Made by a program: the position numbers and the translations under genes
NCBI RefSeq assembly: GCF_048565625.1
Contig: NZ_JBLZUR010000002.1
Coordinates: 2,418,001 to 2,482,000, forward strand
Source: JBLZUR01 sp048565625
Lineage (GTDB): Bacteria; Pseudomonadota; Alphaproteobacteria; Sphingomonadales; Sphingomonadaceae
DNA: 64,000 nt
Direction of reading: 5' to 3'
The notes under the pieces: generated by a model
Seen by the model: the letters and a program-made list of their open reading frames with translations, nothing else
Database searches by the model: none
What the model was told of the DNA's origin: nothing
Shown here: positions 42,446 through 51,803 of the stretch, piece after piece
How the letters are laid out: each line of letters starts with the position of its first letter
Numbering within the stretch: the stretch's first letter is position 1

Positions 42446-43837
42446 ATGCCCGACGCCCCGCAAGCCGCCCCCTTCCGCCCCGAGACCGCCATCCTGTCGC
42501 TGGGCGACGACTTCTACGATCCGGTGAAGGCGGCCGACTTCCCGCAGACGATCCTGCGGTTCCGGAACCAGCGGGCGGCGGAGACAGTGGGGCTGGGCGA
42601 CCTCGACGAGGCCGCGTGGCTCCGGCATTTCGGCCGGTTCGAGGCCCTGCCGGGGAGCCTGGAGCAGCCGCTAGCGCTCCGCTACCACGGGCACCAGTTC
42701 CGCAACTACAATCCGGATATCGGCGACGGGCGTGGCTTCCTGTTCGCGCAGTTGCGCGATGCGGACGGGCGGCTGCTCGACCTCGGCACCAAGGGTTCGG
42801 GGCAGACACCGTACAGCCGCTTCGGCGACGGGCGGCTGACCCTGAAGGGCGGCGTGCGCGAGGTGCTGGCGACCGAGATGCTGGAGGCTCTGGGCGTGAA
42901 CACGTCCCGAACCTTCTCGCTGATCGAGACCGGCGAGACGCTGGAGCGGAATGACGAGCCCTCCCCCACCCGCTCGGCCGTGCTGGTGCGCCTGAACCAC
43001 GGGCATATCCGCATCGGGACGTTCCAGCGGCTCGCCTTCTTCCAGCAGGAAGACGAGTTGCGGCGGCTGACCGACTATTGCCTGATCGAGTTGTACGGCG
43101 ACCAACCGGGCGAGGATGGGCCGGGGCGGCTGCTCGACCATGTCGTCAGCGGCACGGCGCGGCTGGCGGCGAGCTATATGGCCGCGGGCTTCGTCCACGG
43201 CGTGCTCAACTCCGACAACATCAACGTGACGGCGGAAAGCTTCGATTACGGACCCTGGCGGTTCGCGAAGACCTGGGACCCGCGCTTCACCGCCGCCTAT
43301 TTCGACCAGCAGGGGCTCTATGCCTTCGGGCGGCAGGCGGAGGCGATCCTGTGGGACGTGTACCAGCTGGCGGGGACGCTCGCGCTGATCTCGCCCGTCG
43401 AGCCCCTGCAGGCGGCGGTGGATGCGTTTCCGGCGCGGTTCGAGGCGGCGATGCGGGCGGCGATCCTCGGTCGGCTGGGCGTGAAGCCGAAGTCGGAGGA
43501 GGATGATCTGGCGCTGATGGGCGTGCTGGAAAGTGCGCTGATGAGGGGTGGGGTCGAGATCGACCGCTTCTTCTTCGACTGGGCGGGCGGACGGCGGCGC
43601 GGCGCGTCTCCGGCCGACTATTCGGGCGAGGCGTTCGCTGGGTTGGAGCAGGCGCTTGCCGGGTATGAGCCTTCGCACCCACTCGATCACCCTTACTGGG
43701 GGGATGCGGTGCCTTGCTCGATGCATATCGAGGAGGTCGAGGCGATCTGGGCGCGGATCGCCGAGGCGGATGACTGGTCAGCGTTCGAGGCCAAGGTGGC
43801 CGCGATCCGCCGGATGGGTGAGGCGATGCGCGGTTAA
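42446..43837 (+). CDS. selO: SelO family protein AMPylase
   Basis: Pseudokinase-fold enzyme that transfers AMP to proteins in redox stress; 463 residues. LRYHGHQFRNYNPDIGDGRG and LDLGTKGSGQTPYSRFGDGR are the family signatures. GVREVLATEMLEALGVNTSR forms the N-lobe helix, and GFVHGVLNSDNINVTAESFD gives the catalytic and metal-binding residues. The C-terminal selenocysteine motif of eukaryotic members is absent, as usual in bacteria. Confidence 0.92.
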   Translation: MPDAPQAAPFRPETAILSLGDDFYDPVKAADFPQTILRFRNQRAAETVGLGDLDEAAWLRHFGRFEALPGSLEQPLALRYHGHQFRNYNPDIGDGRGFLFAQLRDADGRLLDLGTKGSGQTPYSRFGDGRLTLKGGVREVLATEMLEALGVNTSRTFSLIETGETLERNDEPSPTRSAVLVRLNHGHIRIGTFQRLAFFQQEDELRRLTDYCLIELYGDQPGEDGPGRLLDHVVSGTARLAASYMAAGFVHGVLNSDNINVTAESFDYGPWRFAKTWDPRFTAAYFDQQGLYAFGRQAEAILWDVYQLAGTLALISPVEPLQAAVDAFPARFEAAMRAAILGRLGVKPKSEEDDLALMGVLESALMRGGVEIDRFFFDWAGGRRRGASPADYSGEAFAGLEQALAGYEPSHPLDHPYWGDAVPCSMHIEEVEAIWARIAEADDWSAFEAKVAAIRRMGEAMRG

Positions 43838-43895
43838 CCCCACTTTGACCGTTACGGATGCAGAAGAACGTTTCCAGGCAGCCGTCACGAGAATC

Positions 43896-45308
43896 ATGGC
43901 CGACATCATCTCCATCGACCCATGCACCGGCGAGACCGTGTGGCGTGCGCCGGCGGGGGATGTCGATGCGGCGGTGGCGGCGATCGCGGAGAGCTGGCCG
44001 ATCTGGGCGGCGCGGCCGCTGAGCGTGCGGATCGAGACGATGCGGCGCTATGCCAATGCGATCCGAAAGCGAGCCGAGGAACTGGCGACGCTGATCTGCC
44101 GCGAAACGGGCAAGCCGCGCTGGGATGCGCGCGCCGAGGTCAACCTCGTCATCAACAAGATCGAGGCCTCGATCAGCGCCTATACGGAACGGACCTCGCA
44201 GCGGCGGCTGGAGGGGGAGCTGGGGCAGCGCGTCGCGGTGCGCCACAAACCGCATGGGGTGCTGGCGGTGCTCGGCGCGTGCAACCTGCCGGCGCATCTG
44301 CCGAATTCACATATCGTGCCCGCCTTGATCGCGGGGAACGGCATCGTCTTCAAGCCGTCGGAGAAGGCACCTGCGACGGGACAGCTGCTGGTCGAGTGCC
44401 TGATCGAGGCGGGGGTGCCGGCGTCCGCGATCATGTTCCTGCCCGGCGGGCCCGAAGAGGGTCGCGCGCTCGCCCGGCATCCCCTGATCGACGGGGTGCT
44501 GTTCACCGGGCGGACACGCAACGGGATTGAGATGCACCGCCAATTCGCCGACACGCCGCACAAGATCCTCGCACTGGAGATGAGCAGCAACAACGCCGCC
44601 GTCGTCTGGGACACGCCCGACCTGTTCACCGCCGCGACGATGGTGGTGCAGTCCGCCTTCCTGACGTCCGGCCAGCGCTGCACCGCCGTCCGCCGGGTGA
44701 TCGTCCGCGACGGAGCGCATGAGGCTATCCTGGGCGAGATCGCGCGACTGACCGACCGGCTGATCGTCGGCGCGCCGGATGACGATCCCGTGCCGTTCAT
44801 GGGACCGGTGATCGACAATGACGCGGCGGATGCGGTGCAGGCGCAGTTCCTCGACCTCGTGCTGCGCGGCGGGCGGCCGATCCGTCACCTCGGCCGGCCC
44901 GATCCCGACCGGCCGTTCCTGACCCCGGCAATCATCGATGTGACCGATGCGACCGAGCGGCCGGACGAGGAGATCTTCGGCCCGGTGCTGCAGGTGGTGC
45001 GGGTCGCCGACTTCGCGGGTGCGGTGGCAGAGGTGAACCGATCTCGCTACGGCCTGGGTGCGACGCTGATCGGCGGCGGGCCGGAACTGTACGACCGGTT
45101 CTGGGCGACGACGCGGGCGGGGCTGATCAACTGGAACCGACCGACCAGCGGCGCGCCGCTGAACGCCCCCTTCGGGGGACAGGGGCTGTCGGGTAACCAG
45201 CGCGCGAGCGCCTCCTATGCAGCGGATTTCTGCGCCTATCCGGTGGTGTCGGTCGAGGCGGAGAATGCGCGGGCGATGATCGGCGTGGGGTTGAGGGAGG
45301 CGGCGTGA
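43896..45308 (+). CDS. astD: Succinylglutamate-semialdehyde dehydrogenase
   Basis: NAD-dependent aldehyde dehydrogenase, 470 residues, of the arginine succinyltransferase pathway. Catalytic Cys in SGQRCTAVRRV, Glu in LALEMSSNNAAVVWD, and GNGIVFKPSEKAPATGQ for cofactor binding. The family-specific NWNRPTSGAPLNAPFGGQGL near the C-terminus supports AstD over other ALDHs. No other ast gene is beside it, so it may act with distant genes. Confidence 0.9.
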   Translation: MADIISIDPCTGETVWRAPAGDVDAAVAAIAESWPIWAARPLSVRIETMRRYANAIRKRAEELATLICRETGKPRWDARAEVNLVINKIEASISAYTERTSQRRLEGELGQRVAVRHKPHGVLAVLGACNLPAHLPNSHIVPALIAGNGIVFKPSEKAPATGQLLVECLIEAGVPASAIMFLPGGPEEGRALARHPLIDGVLFTGRTRNGIEMHRQFADTPHKILALEMSSNNAAVVWDTPDLFTAATMVVQSAFLTSGQRCTAVRRVIVRDGAHEAILGEIARLTDRLIVGAPDDDPVPFMGPVIDNDAADAVQAQFLDLVLRGGRPIRHLGRPDPDRPFLTPAIIDVTDATERPDEEIFGPVLQVVRVADFAGAVAEVNRSRYGLGATLIGGGPELYDRFWATTRAGLINWNRPTSGAPLNAPFGGQGLSGNQRASASYAADFCAYPVVSVEAENARAMIGVGLREAA

Positions 45309-45314
45309 CCGCTT

Positions 45315-45451
45315 CATCCTCCCTGAGCTTGCTCGGGGAGGGGGACCAGCAAAGCTGGTGGCGGGGCGGGGCGTAGCACCGGCTTCGCCGGCCCCTCCAC
45401 CACCGCCTTCGGCGGCGGTCCCCCTCCCCGCGCTTCGCGCAGGGAGGATGA
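45315..45451. repeat. Palindromic repeat, family B, between astD and cobA
   Basis: CATCCTCCCTGAGCTTGCTC to GCGCAGGGAGGATG, with internal CCCCTCCACCACCGCC arms. About 137 bases and nearly the same as the copies at 28939 and 48262. Separates astD from the sulfur operon. Confidence 0.85.
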
Positions 45452-45528
45452 GGCTCCAAAACTTTCCTACACCTTCCCCAACCGATCCTCGCTTGTGGGC
45501 GCGGGGCATCCGGCCCATCTGGCGGACC

Positions 45529-46317
45529 ATGCCAGGTCCCCTCGATCCCAACGCGCGCGGCAAGGTCGTGCTGGTCGGTGCCGGCCCCGGTGATCCGGGT
45601 CTGCTCACCGTCAGGGCGGTGGAGGCGCTGCGGTCCGCCGATGTGGTCGTGCATGACGGGCTGATCGACCCGCGTGTGCTCGATTATGCGCCGGCCCATG
45701 CGCAGCGCATCTCGGTCGCCAAGCGGCGCGACCGCCATACCTTGCCGCAGGAGGCGATCAACGCGCTGGTGGTGGCGCATGTCCGCACCGGTGCGGTGGT
45801 CGTGCGGCTGAAGGGCGGCGATCCCTTCGTCTTCGGGCGCGGGGGCGAGGAGGTCGAGGCGGTGCGTGCGGCGGGCATGCCGGTCGAGGTGATCCCCGGT
45901 GTTTCGGCGGCGCTCGGCTGCGCGGCGGAGGCGATGCTGCCGCTTACGCACCGCGATTGGTCGAGCGCGGTCAGCTTCGTCGCGGGCCAGTGCAAGGGTT
46001 TGAGCGAACAGGACTGGACGGGGCTGGCCGGCAAGGGCCGCACCCTCGTGATCTACATGGGCGTGTGGTCGGGCGGGTGCATCGCCGACAAGCTGATGAC
46101 CGACGGCCTTGCACCCGATCTGCCGGTGGCGGTGCTGGAGCGGGGTACGCTGCCCGGTGCCCGTGCGATGCGGACGATCCTCGCCGATCTCGGCGGGATG
46201 CTGGAGCGGGAGAAGGTGGTCAGCCCGGCGATCATCGTGGTCGGCGAGGTGGTCGAGCTCTCCGACGCGGAGGACAAGCTGCGCGTTCTTGCGGGCCGAG
46301 CGGAGGCGTTGTCGTGA
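45529..46317 (+). CDS. cobA: Uroporphyrinogen-III C-methyltransferase (SUMT)
   Basis: 262 residues; two SAM-dependent methylations giving precorrin-2, the branch to siroheme. VVLVGAGPGDPGLLTVRAVE (start of the fold), VVRLKGGDPFVFGRGGEEVE and VEVIPGVSAALGCAAEAMLP are the SUMT signatures. ATG 45529 is preferred over 45448, which would add a non-family leader coming from the repeat. Heads the sulfate reduction operon, providing siroheme for CysI. Confidence 0.92.
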   Translation: MPGPLDPNARGKVVLVGAGPGDPGLLTVRAVEALRSADVVVHDGLIDPRVLDYAPAHAQRISVAKRRDRHTLPQEAINALVVAHVRTGAVVVRLKGGDPFVFGRGGEEVEAVRAAGMPVEVIPGVSAALGCAAEAMLPLTHRDWSSAVSFVAGQCKGLSEQDWTGLAGKGRTLVIYMGVWSGGCIADKLMTDGLAPDLPVAVLERGTLPGARAMRTILADLGGMLEREKVVSPAIIVVGEVVELSDAEDKLRVLAGRAEALS

Positions 46318-46610
46318 AGATCCTGACCGGCAACGACCTGGAGAGCGGCGATGTGGTCTGGTGGACCGGGCGCGGCTGGTCTCGCCATGTCGCCGAGGCA
46401 GTGGATGTGGGCGATCAGGGTGCGGCGATCCTGGCGGTCGAGGAAGCGGCGCGACGGGTGAACGTGGCGTATCAGATCGAGGCGCTGCCCTCCCCCGACG
46501 GCCCCCGCCCGGCGCATATCAAGGATCGCATCCGCGCCTATGGGCCGACGGTGCGCCCGGACCTGTCGCTCGCGCCGGGCGACGAGGGTGCCCTGGAACG
46601 GATCGTCTGA
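46314..46610 (+). CDS. DUF2849 domain protein
   Basis: 98 residues, starting with GTG 46314 that overlaps the cobA stop (GTGA). VKILTGNDLESGDVVWWTGR and RVNVAYQIEALPSPDGPRPA fit the DUF2849 family, known only from its place between cobA/cysG and cysI in alphaproteobacteria. No catalytic residues stand out. Conserved position suggests a sulfite reductase accessory role (inference). Confidence 0.8.
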   Translation: MKILTGNDLESGDVVWWTGRGWSRHVAEAVDVGDQGAAILAVEEAARRVNVAYQIEALPSPDGPRPAHIKDRIRAYGPTVRPDLSLAPGDEGALERIV

Positions 46611-46619
46611 GGAAGCAGA

Positions 46620-48248
46620 ATGTACCGTTACGACGAATATGATCAGGCGATGGTCGATGCCCGCGTGGAGGAGTTCCGCGGGCAGGTGGAGCGGCGCCTG
46701 TCGGGCGAGCTGACGGAGGACCAGTTCAAGCCGCTCCGGCTGATGAACGGACTCTATCTGCAGCTGCACGCCTATATGCTGCGCGTGGCGGTGCCCTATG
46801 GCACGCTGGACGGGCGGCAGATGCACATGCTGGCGCATATCGCGCGCAAGTACGACCGTGGGTACGGGCATTTCACGACGCGGCAGAACATCCAGTACAA
46901 CTGGATCAAGCTGGACCAGACGCCGGATATCCTGGCCGAGCTGGCGACCGTCGAGATGCACGCCATCCAGACCAGCGGCAATTGCATCCGCAACATCTCC
47001 TCCGACCAATATGCCGGAGCGGCGGCGGACGAGGTGGCGGACCCTCGCCCCTGGGCCGAACTGCTGCGCCAGTGGAGCACGTTCCACCCGGAGTTCAGCT
47101 ACCTGCCGCGCAAGTTCAAGATCGCGGTGATCGCGGCCGAGGAAGATCGCGCGGCGATGCGGCTGCACGACATCGGGCTACAGCTAAAGCGGAACGAAGC
47201 GGGCGAGCTGGGCGCGGCGGTCTATGCGGGCGGCGGCATGGGGCGCACGCCGATGATCGCGCCGCTGATCCGCGACTTCGTGAGTGCGGACGATCTGCTC
47301 AGCTACGTCGAGGCGTGCCTGCGCGTCTACAATCGCTACGGCCGGCGCGACAACATGTACAAGGCGCGGATCAAGATCCTGATCCACGAGATCGGCGCGG
47401 ACGAATACCGCCGTCAGGTGGAGGAGGAGTTTCTCCATGTGAAGACGCTGGGGCTCGACCCGCCCTTGGCCGAGTTCGAGCGGATCAGCGCGTTCTTCGC
47501 AGCCCCCGCCTTCGACGCGGATGCGCCTGATGTGGTTGACCGCAGCGATCCCGATTTCGCGGTCTGGCTGGATCAACAGACGGCGGCGCACAAGCAGCCG
47601 GGCTATGCGATTGTGAACATCAGCCTGAAGCCGATCGGCGGCATTCCTGGCGACGCTACGGCCGACCAGATCGACGTGATGGCGGACCTCGCCACCCGCT
47701 ACGGCTTCGACGAGCTGCGGGTGACGCATGCGCAGAACATCGTCCTGCCGCATGTCCGCAAGGCCGATCTCTACGCGGTGTGGCAGATCCTGTCGGAAGC
47801 GGGGCTGGCTGACGCCAATCTCGACCTCATCACCGACATGATCGCCTGCCCCGGCCTCGACTATTGCTCGCTCGCCAATGCGCGTTCGATCCCGGTGGCG
47901 CAGAAGATCTCCGAGCGGTTCGCGGGCCAGCAGCATGACCTCGGCGAGCTGAAGCTGAAGATCTCCGGCTGCATCAACGCCTGCGGGCACCACCACGCCG
48001 GTCATATCGGCATCCTCGGCGTCGACCGGAAAGGCGAGGAGAACTACCAGCTCTCCTTCGGCGGATCGGGCGCGGAGGACGTCAGCCTCGCCAAGATCGT
48101 CGGCCCCGGCTTCTCCGAAGACGGCGTGGTCGATGCGATCGAAAAGGCGACCGACGTCTACAAGGCCTTGCGGCAGGATGGCGAGCGGTTCCTCGACACC
48201 TATCGCCGCGTCGGCCTCGATCCGTTCAAGGCGGCGATCTATGGGTGA
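46620..48248 (+). CDS. cysI: Sulfite reductase hemoprotein subunit (nitrite/sulfite reductase family)
   Basis: 542 residues; six-electron reduction of sulfite to sulfide at a coupled siroheme-Fe4S4 centre. It has two NIR/SIR repeats, GHFTTRQNIQYNWIKLDQTP for siroheme contacts, and Cys ligands in ITDMIACPGLDYC and SGCINACGHHHAGHIG. It lies 9 bases after DUF2849. The flavoprotein CysJ is not seen, so electrons probably come from ferredoxin or another reductase. Confidence 0.92.
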   Translation: MYRYDEYDQAMVDARVEEFRGQVERRLSGELTEDQFKPLRLMNGLYLQLHAYMLRVAVPYGTLDGRQMHMLAHIARKYDRGYGHFTTRQNIQYNWIKLDQTPDILAELATVEMHAIQTSGNCIRNISSDQYAGAAADEVADPRPWAELLRQWSTFHPEFSYLPRKFKIAVIAAEEDRAAMRLHDIGLQLKRNEAGELGAAVYAGGGMGRTPMIAPLIRDFVSADDLLSYVEACLRVYNRYGRRDNMYKARIKILIHEIGADEYRRQVEEEFLHVKTLGLDPPLAEFERISAFFAAPAFDADAPDVVDRSDPDFAVWLDQQTAAHKQPGYAIVNISLKPIGGIPGDATADQIDVMADLATRYGFDELRVTHAQNIVLPHVRKADLYAVWQILSEAGLADANLDLITDMIACPGLDYCSLANARSIPVAQKISERFAGQQHDLGELKLKISGCINACGHHHAGHIGILGVDRKGEENYQLSFGGSGAEDVSLAKIVGPGFSEDGVVDAIEKATDVYKALRQDGERFLDTYRRVGLDPFKAAIYG

Positions 48249-48261
48249 TGCAACTGTCTCA

Positions 48262-48402
48262 ATCCTCCCCAAGCTTGCTTGGGGAGGGGGACCAGCGAAG
48301 CTGGTGGAGGGGCCGGCGCGTAGACGGCGGTTGCACCTCCGCCCCTCCACCACGCCGCTTCGCGTTGCGGTCCCCCTCCCCAAGCTGCGCTCAGGGAGGA
48401 TG
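48262..48402. repeat. Palindromic repeat, family B, inside the cys operon
   Basis: CTCCCCAAGCTTGCTTGGGG followed by AGGGGGACC, with the matching end GGTCCCCCTCCCCAAGCTGC near 48370-48390. Lies between cysI and the DUF934 gene, five bases before the latter's ATG. Confidence 0.85.
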
Positions 48403-48407
48403 TTTGC

Positions 48408-48830
48408 ATGAGCATCATCCGCCTACGTACCGACGCCGTGCACGAAGAGCCGGCCGTCACGCTCGACTCCTTCCTCGGCCAGTCGAACGCGACCGCCGTG
48501 CGGATCGAGCCGGGCGAGGACGTGCGGCGTCTTCTGCCGCATCTCGACCGCATCGCGCTTATCGAAGTTTCTTTTCCGGCGTTCCGCGACGGGCGGGGCT
48601 ATTCCGCCGCGTCGATTCTGCGCGAGGCGGGATATGTGGGCGAGCTGCGGGCCGAGGGCGACGTGCTGATCGACCAGCTCAGCCATATGCGCCGCTGCGG
48701 CTTCGACAGCTTCGCGCCGAGGAACCCGATCGACGCCGACGCGGCCGAGCGGGCCTTCGCCACCTGGGACCATGTCTATCAGGGCGCAGCCGATGGGCGC
48801 GCGCCGATCTGGAAACTGCGTCATGGCTGA
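48408..48830 (+). CDS. DUF934 protein of the sulfate assimilation operon
   Basis: 140 residues, DUF934 family, found next to cysI and cysH across proteobacteria. Recognisable parts are RIEPGEDVRRLLPHLDRIAL, FPAFRDGRGYSAASILRE and DQLSHMRRCGFDSFAPRNPI. Biochemical role unknown; possibly an electron donor link or regulator for sulfite reductase (inference). Overlaps cysH by 8 bases. Confidence 0.88.
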   Translation: MSIIRLRTDAVHEEPAVTLDSFLGQSNATAVRIEPGEDVRRLLPHLDRIALIEVSFPAFRDGRGYSAASILREAGYVGELRAEGDVLIDQLSHMRRCGFDSFAPRNPIDADAAERAFATWDHVYQGAADGRAPIWKLRHG

Positions 48831-49587
48831 GGCGGCACGCAGGATCGACATGCTGGACGTGCGGCCGGCCTTCACCCAGGCCGACGCCGATGCGCTGAAC
48901 GCGCGCTTTGCCGGCGTGGACGCGCGGACGATGCTGCGCACCCTGTTCCGGGAGGGCACGCTCGGGCGGACGGCGGTGGTCTCCTCCTTCGGCACGGAGA
49001 GCGCGGTGCTGCTCCACCTCGTCGCCGATGCGGATCCGGAGATCCCGGTGCTGTTCGTCGATACGCTGAAGATGTTTCCGGAGACGCTGGAATATCGCGA
49101 GGCGCTTCTCGACCGGCTGGGTGTCGTCAACCGGGCGGTGGTGACGCCGGATGCCGAGGTGCTGGCGAGGAAGGACGAGAACGGGTTGCGCTGGTCCTAC
49201 GACCCGGACGGCTGCTGCGAGATCCGCAAGGTCGAGCCGCTGAAGCGTGCCAAGGAGGGCCTGGACAGCTGGATCTCTGGCCGCAAGGCGTTCCAGTCGG
49301 TCACCCGCCAGTCGCTGCCCCGCTTCGAGGTCGAGGACGGGCGGCTGAAGATCAACCCGCTCGGCGACTGGGTGAAGGCGGATCTGGAGGCGTATTTCGT
49401 GGCGCACGATCTGCCCCGTCACCCGCTGGAGGCGCAGGGTTATTTGTCAATCGGCTGCGCGCCCTGCACCAGCAAGGTCATGCCGGGCGAGGACCCGCGC
49501 GCCGGGCGCTGGCGCGGCTGGGACAAGGTGGAGTGCGGGATCCACGTTTCAGCGACGGATGATCCGGCGAACGAGCCGGCGTTCTGA
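48823..49587 (+). CDS. cysH: Phosphoadenylyl/adenylyl-sulfate reductase
   Basis: 254 residues from ATG 48823. The PP-loop type SSFGTESAVLLHLV binds the adenylyl sulfate. Cys pairs GCCEIRKVEPL and GCAPCTSK would hold an Fe4S4 cluster, which points to the APS-using type. KVECGIHV near the C-terminus holds the catalytic Cys. It reduces (P)APS to sulfite, which CysI then reduces. Confidence 0.92.
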   Translation: MAEAARRIDMLDVRPAFTQADADALNARFAGVDARTMLRTLFREGTLGRTAVVSSFGTESAVLLHLVADADPEIPVLFVDTLKMFPETLEYREALLDRLGVVNRAVVTPDAEVLARKDENGLRWSYDPDGCCEIRKVEPLKRAKEGLDSWISGRKAFQSVTRQSLPRFEVEDGRLKINPLGDWVKADLEAYFVAHDLPRHPLEAQGYLSIGCAPCTSKVMPGEDPRAGRWRGWDKVECGIHVSATDDPANEPAF

Positions 49588-49594
49588 CATCCGT

Positions 49595-49671
49595 CGTCAC
49601 CCCAGCGAAGGCTGGGGTCGGCGGACGTATTCCCCTATATCAAGCGATCCCAGCCTTCGCTGGGATGACGT
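49595..49671. repeat. Palindromic repeat, family C, between cysH and dnaB
   Basis: CGTCACCCCAGCGAAGGCTG and CAGCCTTCGCTGGGATGACG bracket about 77 bases between two convergent genes. Confidence 0.88.
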
Positions 49672-49691
49672 GACGGGTGCCGGAGTGCGGT

Positions 49692-51206
49692 TCAGGACCG
49701 CATGCTGTCCGGCATGTACCGGTCGTCGGCATAATCCGCGAACTTCGTATATTTCGCCTCGAACGCCAGTTTCACGCGGCCGGTGGCGCCGTGGCGCTGC
49801 TTGGCGACGATGACTTCGGCCATGCCGAACGCCTCCTGCATCTTGCCCGCCCATTCGTCATGGGTGGAGACGGTCTTGGCGTCGTCGTTCGCGCCGGGAA
49901 CCTTCGGCTCGGTGTTCTTGAGGTAGTATTCCTCGCGGTAGACGAAGAGGACGATGTCGGCATCCTGCTCGATCGAGCCGGATTCGCGCAGGTCCGAGAG
50001 CTGCGGGCGCTTGTCCTCGCGCTGTTCGACGGCGCGGCTGAGCTGGGAGAGGGCGAGGACGGGGACGTGGAGTTCCTTGGCGAGCTGCTTGAGGCCGCGG
50101 CTGATCTCCGAGATTTCCTGCACGCGGTTGCCGTCCCCCGACTTGCCCGAACCCTGGAGGAGCTGGAGGTAGTCGACGACGATGAAGTCGACGCCGCGCT
50201 GGCGCTTGAGACGGCGGGCGCGGGTGCGGAGCGCGGCGATGGTGAGGCCGGGCGTGTCGTCGATGTAGAGCGGCAGGCTTTCGAGATCGGCGGCGGCGCG
50301 GGCGAGGTTGCGGAAATCGGCCTGGCTGATCTTGCCCATGCGGAGGTCCTCGGAGCTGATCCGCGATTGCTCCGACAGGATACGCGTGGCGAGCTGGTCC
50401 GCCGACATTTCGAGGCTGAAGAAGGCGACGGCGGCGCCGGCGGATTTGCTGTCCTCGATCCCGTCCTCCCGATCGCGGACGAGGCGGCGGGCAGTGTTGA
50501 AGGCGATGTTGGTGGCGAGCGCGGTCTTGCCCATGCCGGGACGGCCGGCGAGGATGAGAAGGTCGGAGCGGTGGAGGCCGCCCATCTTGGCGTTCAGCGC
50601 CTCCAGCCCCGTGGTGATGCCGGAGAGATGGCCGCCGGAGTTGAGCGCCTTCTCGGCGGTCTCGACGGCGAGGCGGGTGGCCTGGGCGAAGGTCTTGACC
50701 GAGCCTTGCTCTCCGCCCTCCTCCGCCACCTTGTAGAGCGCGACCTCGGCTGCCTCGATCTGACCCTTGGGGTCGACGGCGTCGCTGGTGTCGGTGGCGC
50801 TGGTCACCATGTCCCGGCCGACGCCGACGAGCGCGCGGAGGAGCGCCAGGTCGTAGATCTGCTGGGCGAAGTCGCGCGCGCCGATCAGGGCGGCGCCGCT
50901 GCCGGTCAGTTGCGCGAGATAGGCGGGACCGCCGACCGCCTTCATCCCCTCATCCGCCTCGAACATCGGGCGCAGCGTGACGGGATTGGCGATCATGTTG
51001 CGGTCGGCGAGCTTCAGCACCGCCTCGTAGATGCGGCCGTGGAGAGGATCGTAGAAATGGTCGGCGCGCAGCCGCGTCTGCACCTCCTCCACCAGTCGGT
51101 TGTCGATCAGCATCGCGCCGAGCAGCGCCGCCTCCGCGTCGACATTATGGGGCAGCTTGGGCGCGACGGCCGCGTCTTCCGCGACGATTCGGAGGGCTTC
51201 GGGCAT
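49692..51206 (-). CDS. dnaB: Replicative DNA helicase DnaB
   Basis: 504 residues from ATG 51206. N-terminal DnaB domain (PHNVDAEAALLGAMLIDNRL), RecA-like C-terminal domain with Walker A AGRPGMGKTALATNIA, Walker B FIVVDYLQLL, and the Arg-rich PVLALSQLSRAVEQREDKRP and SGSIEQDADIVLFVYREEYY motifs. Opens DNA at the fork as a hexamer. Confidence 0.96.
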   Translation of the reverse strand: MPEALRIVAEDAAVAPKLPHNVDAEAALLGAMLIDNRLVEEVQTRLRADHFYDPLHGRIYEAVLKLADRNMIANPVTLRPMFEADEGMKAVGGPAYLAQLTGSGAALIGARDFAQQIYDLALLRALVGVGRDMVTSATDTSDAVDPKGQIEAAEVALYKVAEEGGEQGSVKTFAQATRLAVETAEKALNSGGHLSGITTGLEALNAKMGGLHRSDLLILAGRPGMGKTALATNIAFNTARRLVRDREDGIEDSKSAGAAVAFFSLEMSADQLATRILSEQSRISSEDLRMGKISQADFRNLARAAADLESLPLYIDDTPGLTIAALRTRARRLKRQRGVDFIVVDYLQLLQGSGKSGDGNRVQEISEISRGLKQLAKELHVPVLALSQLSRAVEQREDKRPQLSDLRESGSIEQDADIVLFVYREEYYLKNTEPKVPGANDDAKTVSTHDEWAGKMQEAFGMAEVIVAKQRHGATGRVKLAFEAKYTKFADYADDRYMPDSMRS

Positions 51207-51303
51207 GGCCGCACCATCGCGCGGATTGCAGGCCGGTGACAATCGCGAAGCGCGCAAGCGTGCGGCGATTGTGTCCGGCGCGACGACCGCCTAACCGGGT
51301 GGG

Positions 51304-51786
51304 ATGGCCGAGCCGCGCATCATCGCTGTCGAACTAGACGAACGGACGATCATTCGCCGGTCGGAGGTGGTCGAGCGCGAGCGCGAGGTGGCGGTGACCG
51401 ATCTTCTCGCCGAGAATCATTTCGCGCCGGTGACGGCCTATCCCGGCGGCTATGCGGGTCCGTTCCGGGTGATGCTGCGTGTGGCGGACGGGCGGCTGGC
51501 GATCGATATCGCGGCTGAGGATGGGACCGCGCTGGAGACGATCACGCTGGGGCTAACGCGGTTTCGGAAGCTGGTGCGCGATTATTTCGCGATCGTCGAC
51601 AGCTATTACCGGGCGCTGGGGCAAGCGACGGCTCAGGCGATCGAGCCGATCGACATGGCGAGGCGCGGCATCCACAACGAAGCGGCGGAGACGCTGCAGG
51701 AGTGCCTGGCCGGCAAGGTCGACGTCGATTTCGACACCGCGCGGCGGCTGTTCACGCTGATCTGCGTGCTGCACATCAAGGCCTGA
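51304..51786 (+). CDS. UPF0262 family protein
   Basis: 160 residues, IIAVELDERTIIRRSEVVER, with the conserved middle GPFRVMLRVADGRLAIDIAA and the end RRLFTLICVLHIKA. UPF0262 proteins are restricted to alphaproteobacteria and have no known function. Lies 17 bases before dcd, as in relatives, so a nucleotide or cell-cycle link is possible (inference). Confidence 0.88.
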   Translation: MAEPRIIAVELDERTIIRRSEVVEREREVAVTDLLAENHFAPVTAYPGGYAGPFRVMLRVADGRLAIDIAAEDGTALETITLGLTRFRKLVRDYFAIVDSYYRALGQATAQAIEPIDMARRGIHNEAAETLQECLAGKVDVDFDTARRLFTLICVLHIKA

Positions 51787-51803
51787 GGGGAAAGAAGAGC
51801 GCG

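Noticed and set aside
49677..51239. A 520-codon open frame on the + strand
   Set aside because: Antisense to dnaB; composition bias only.
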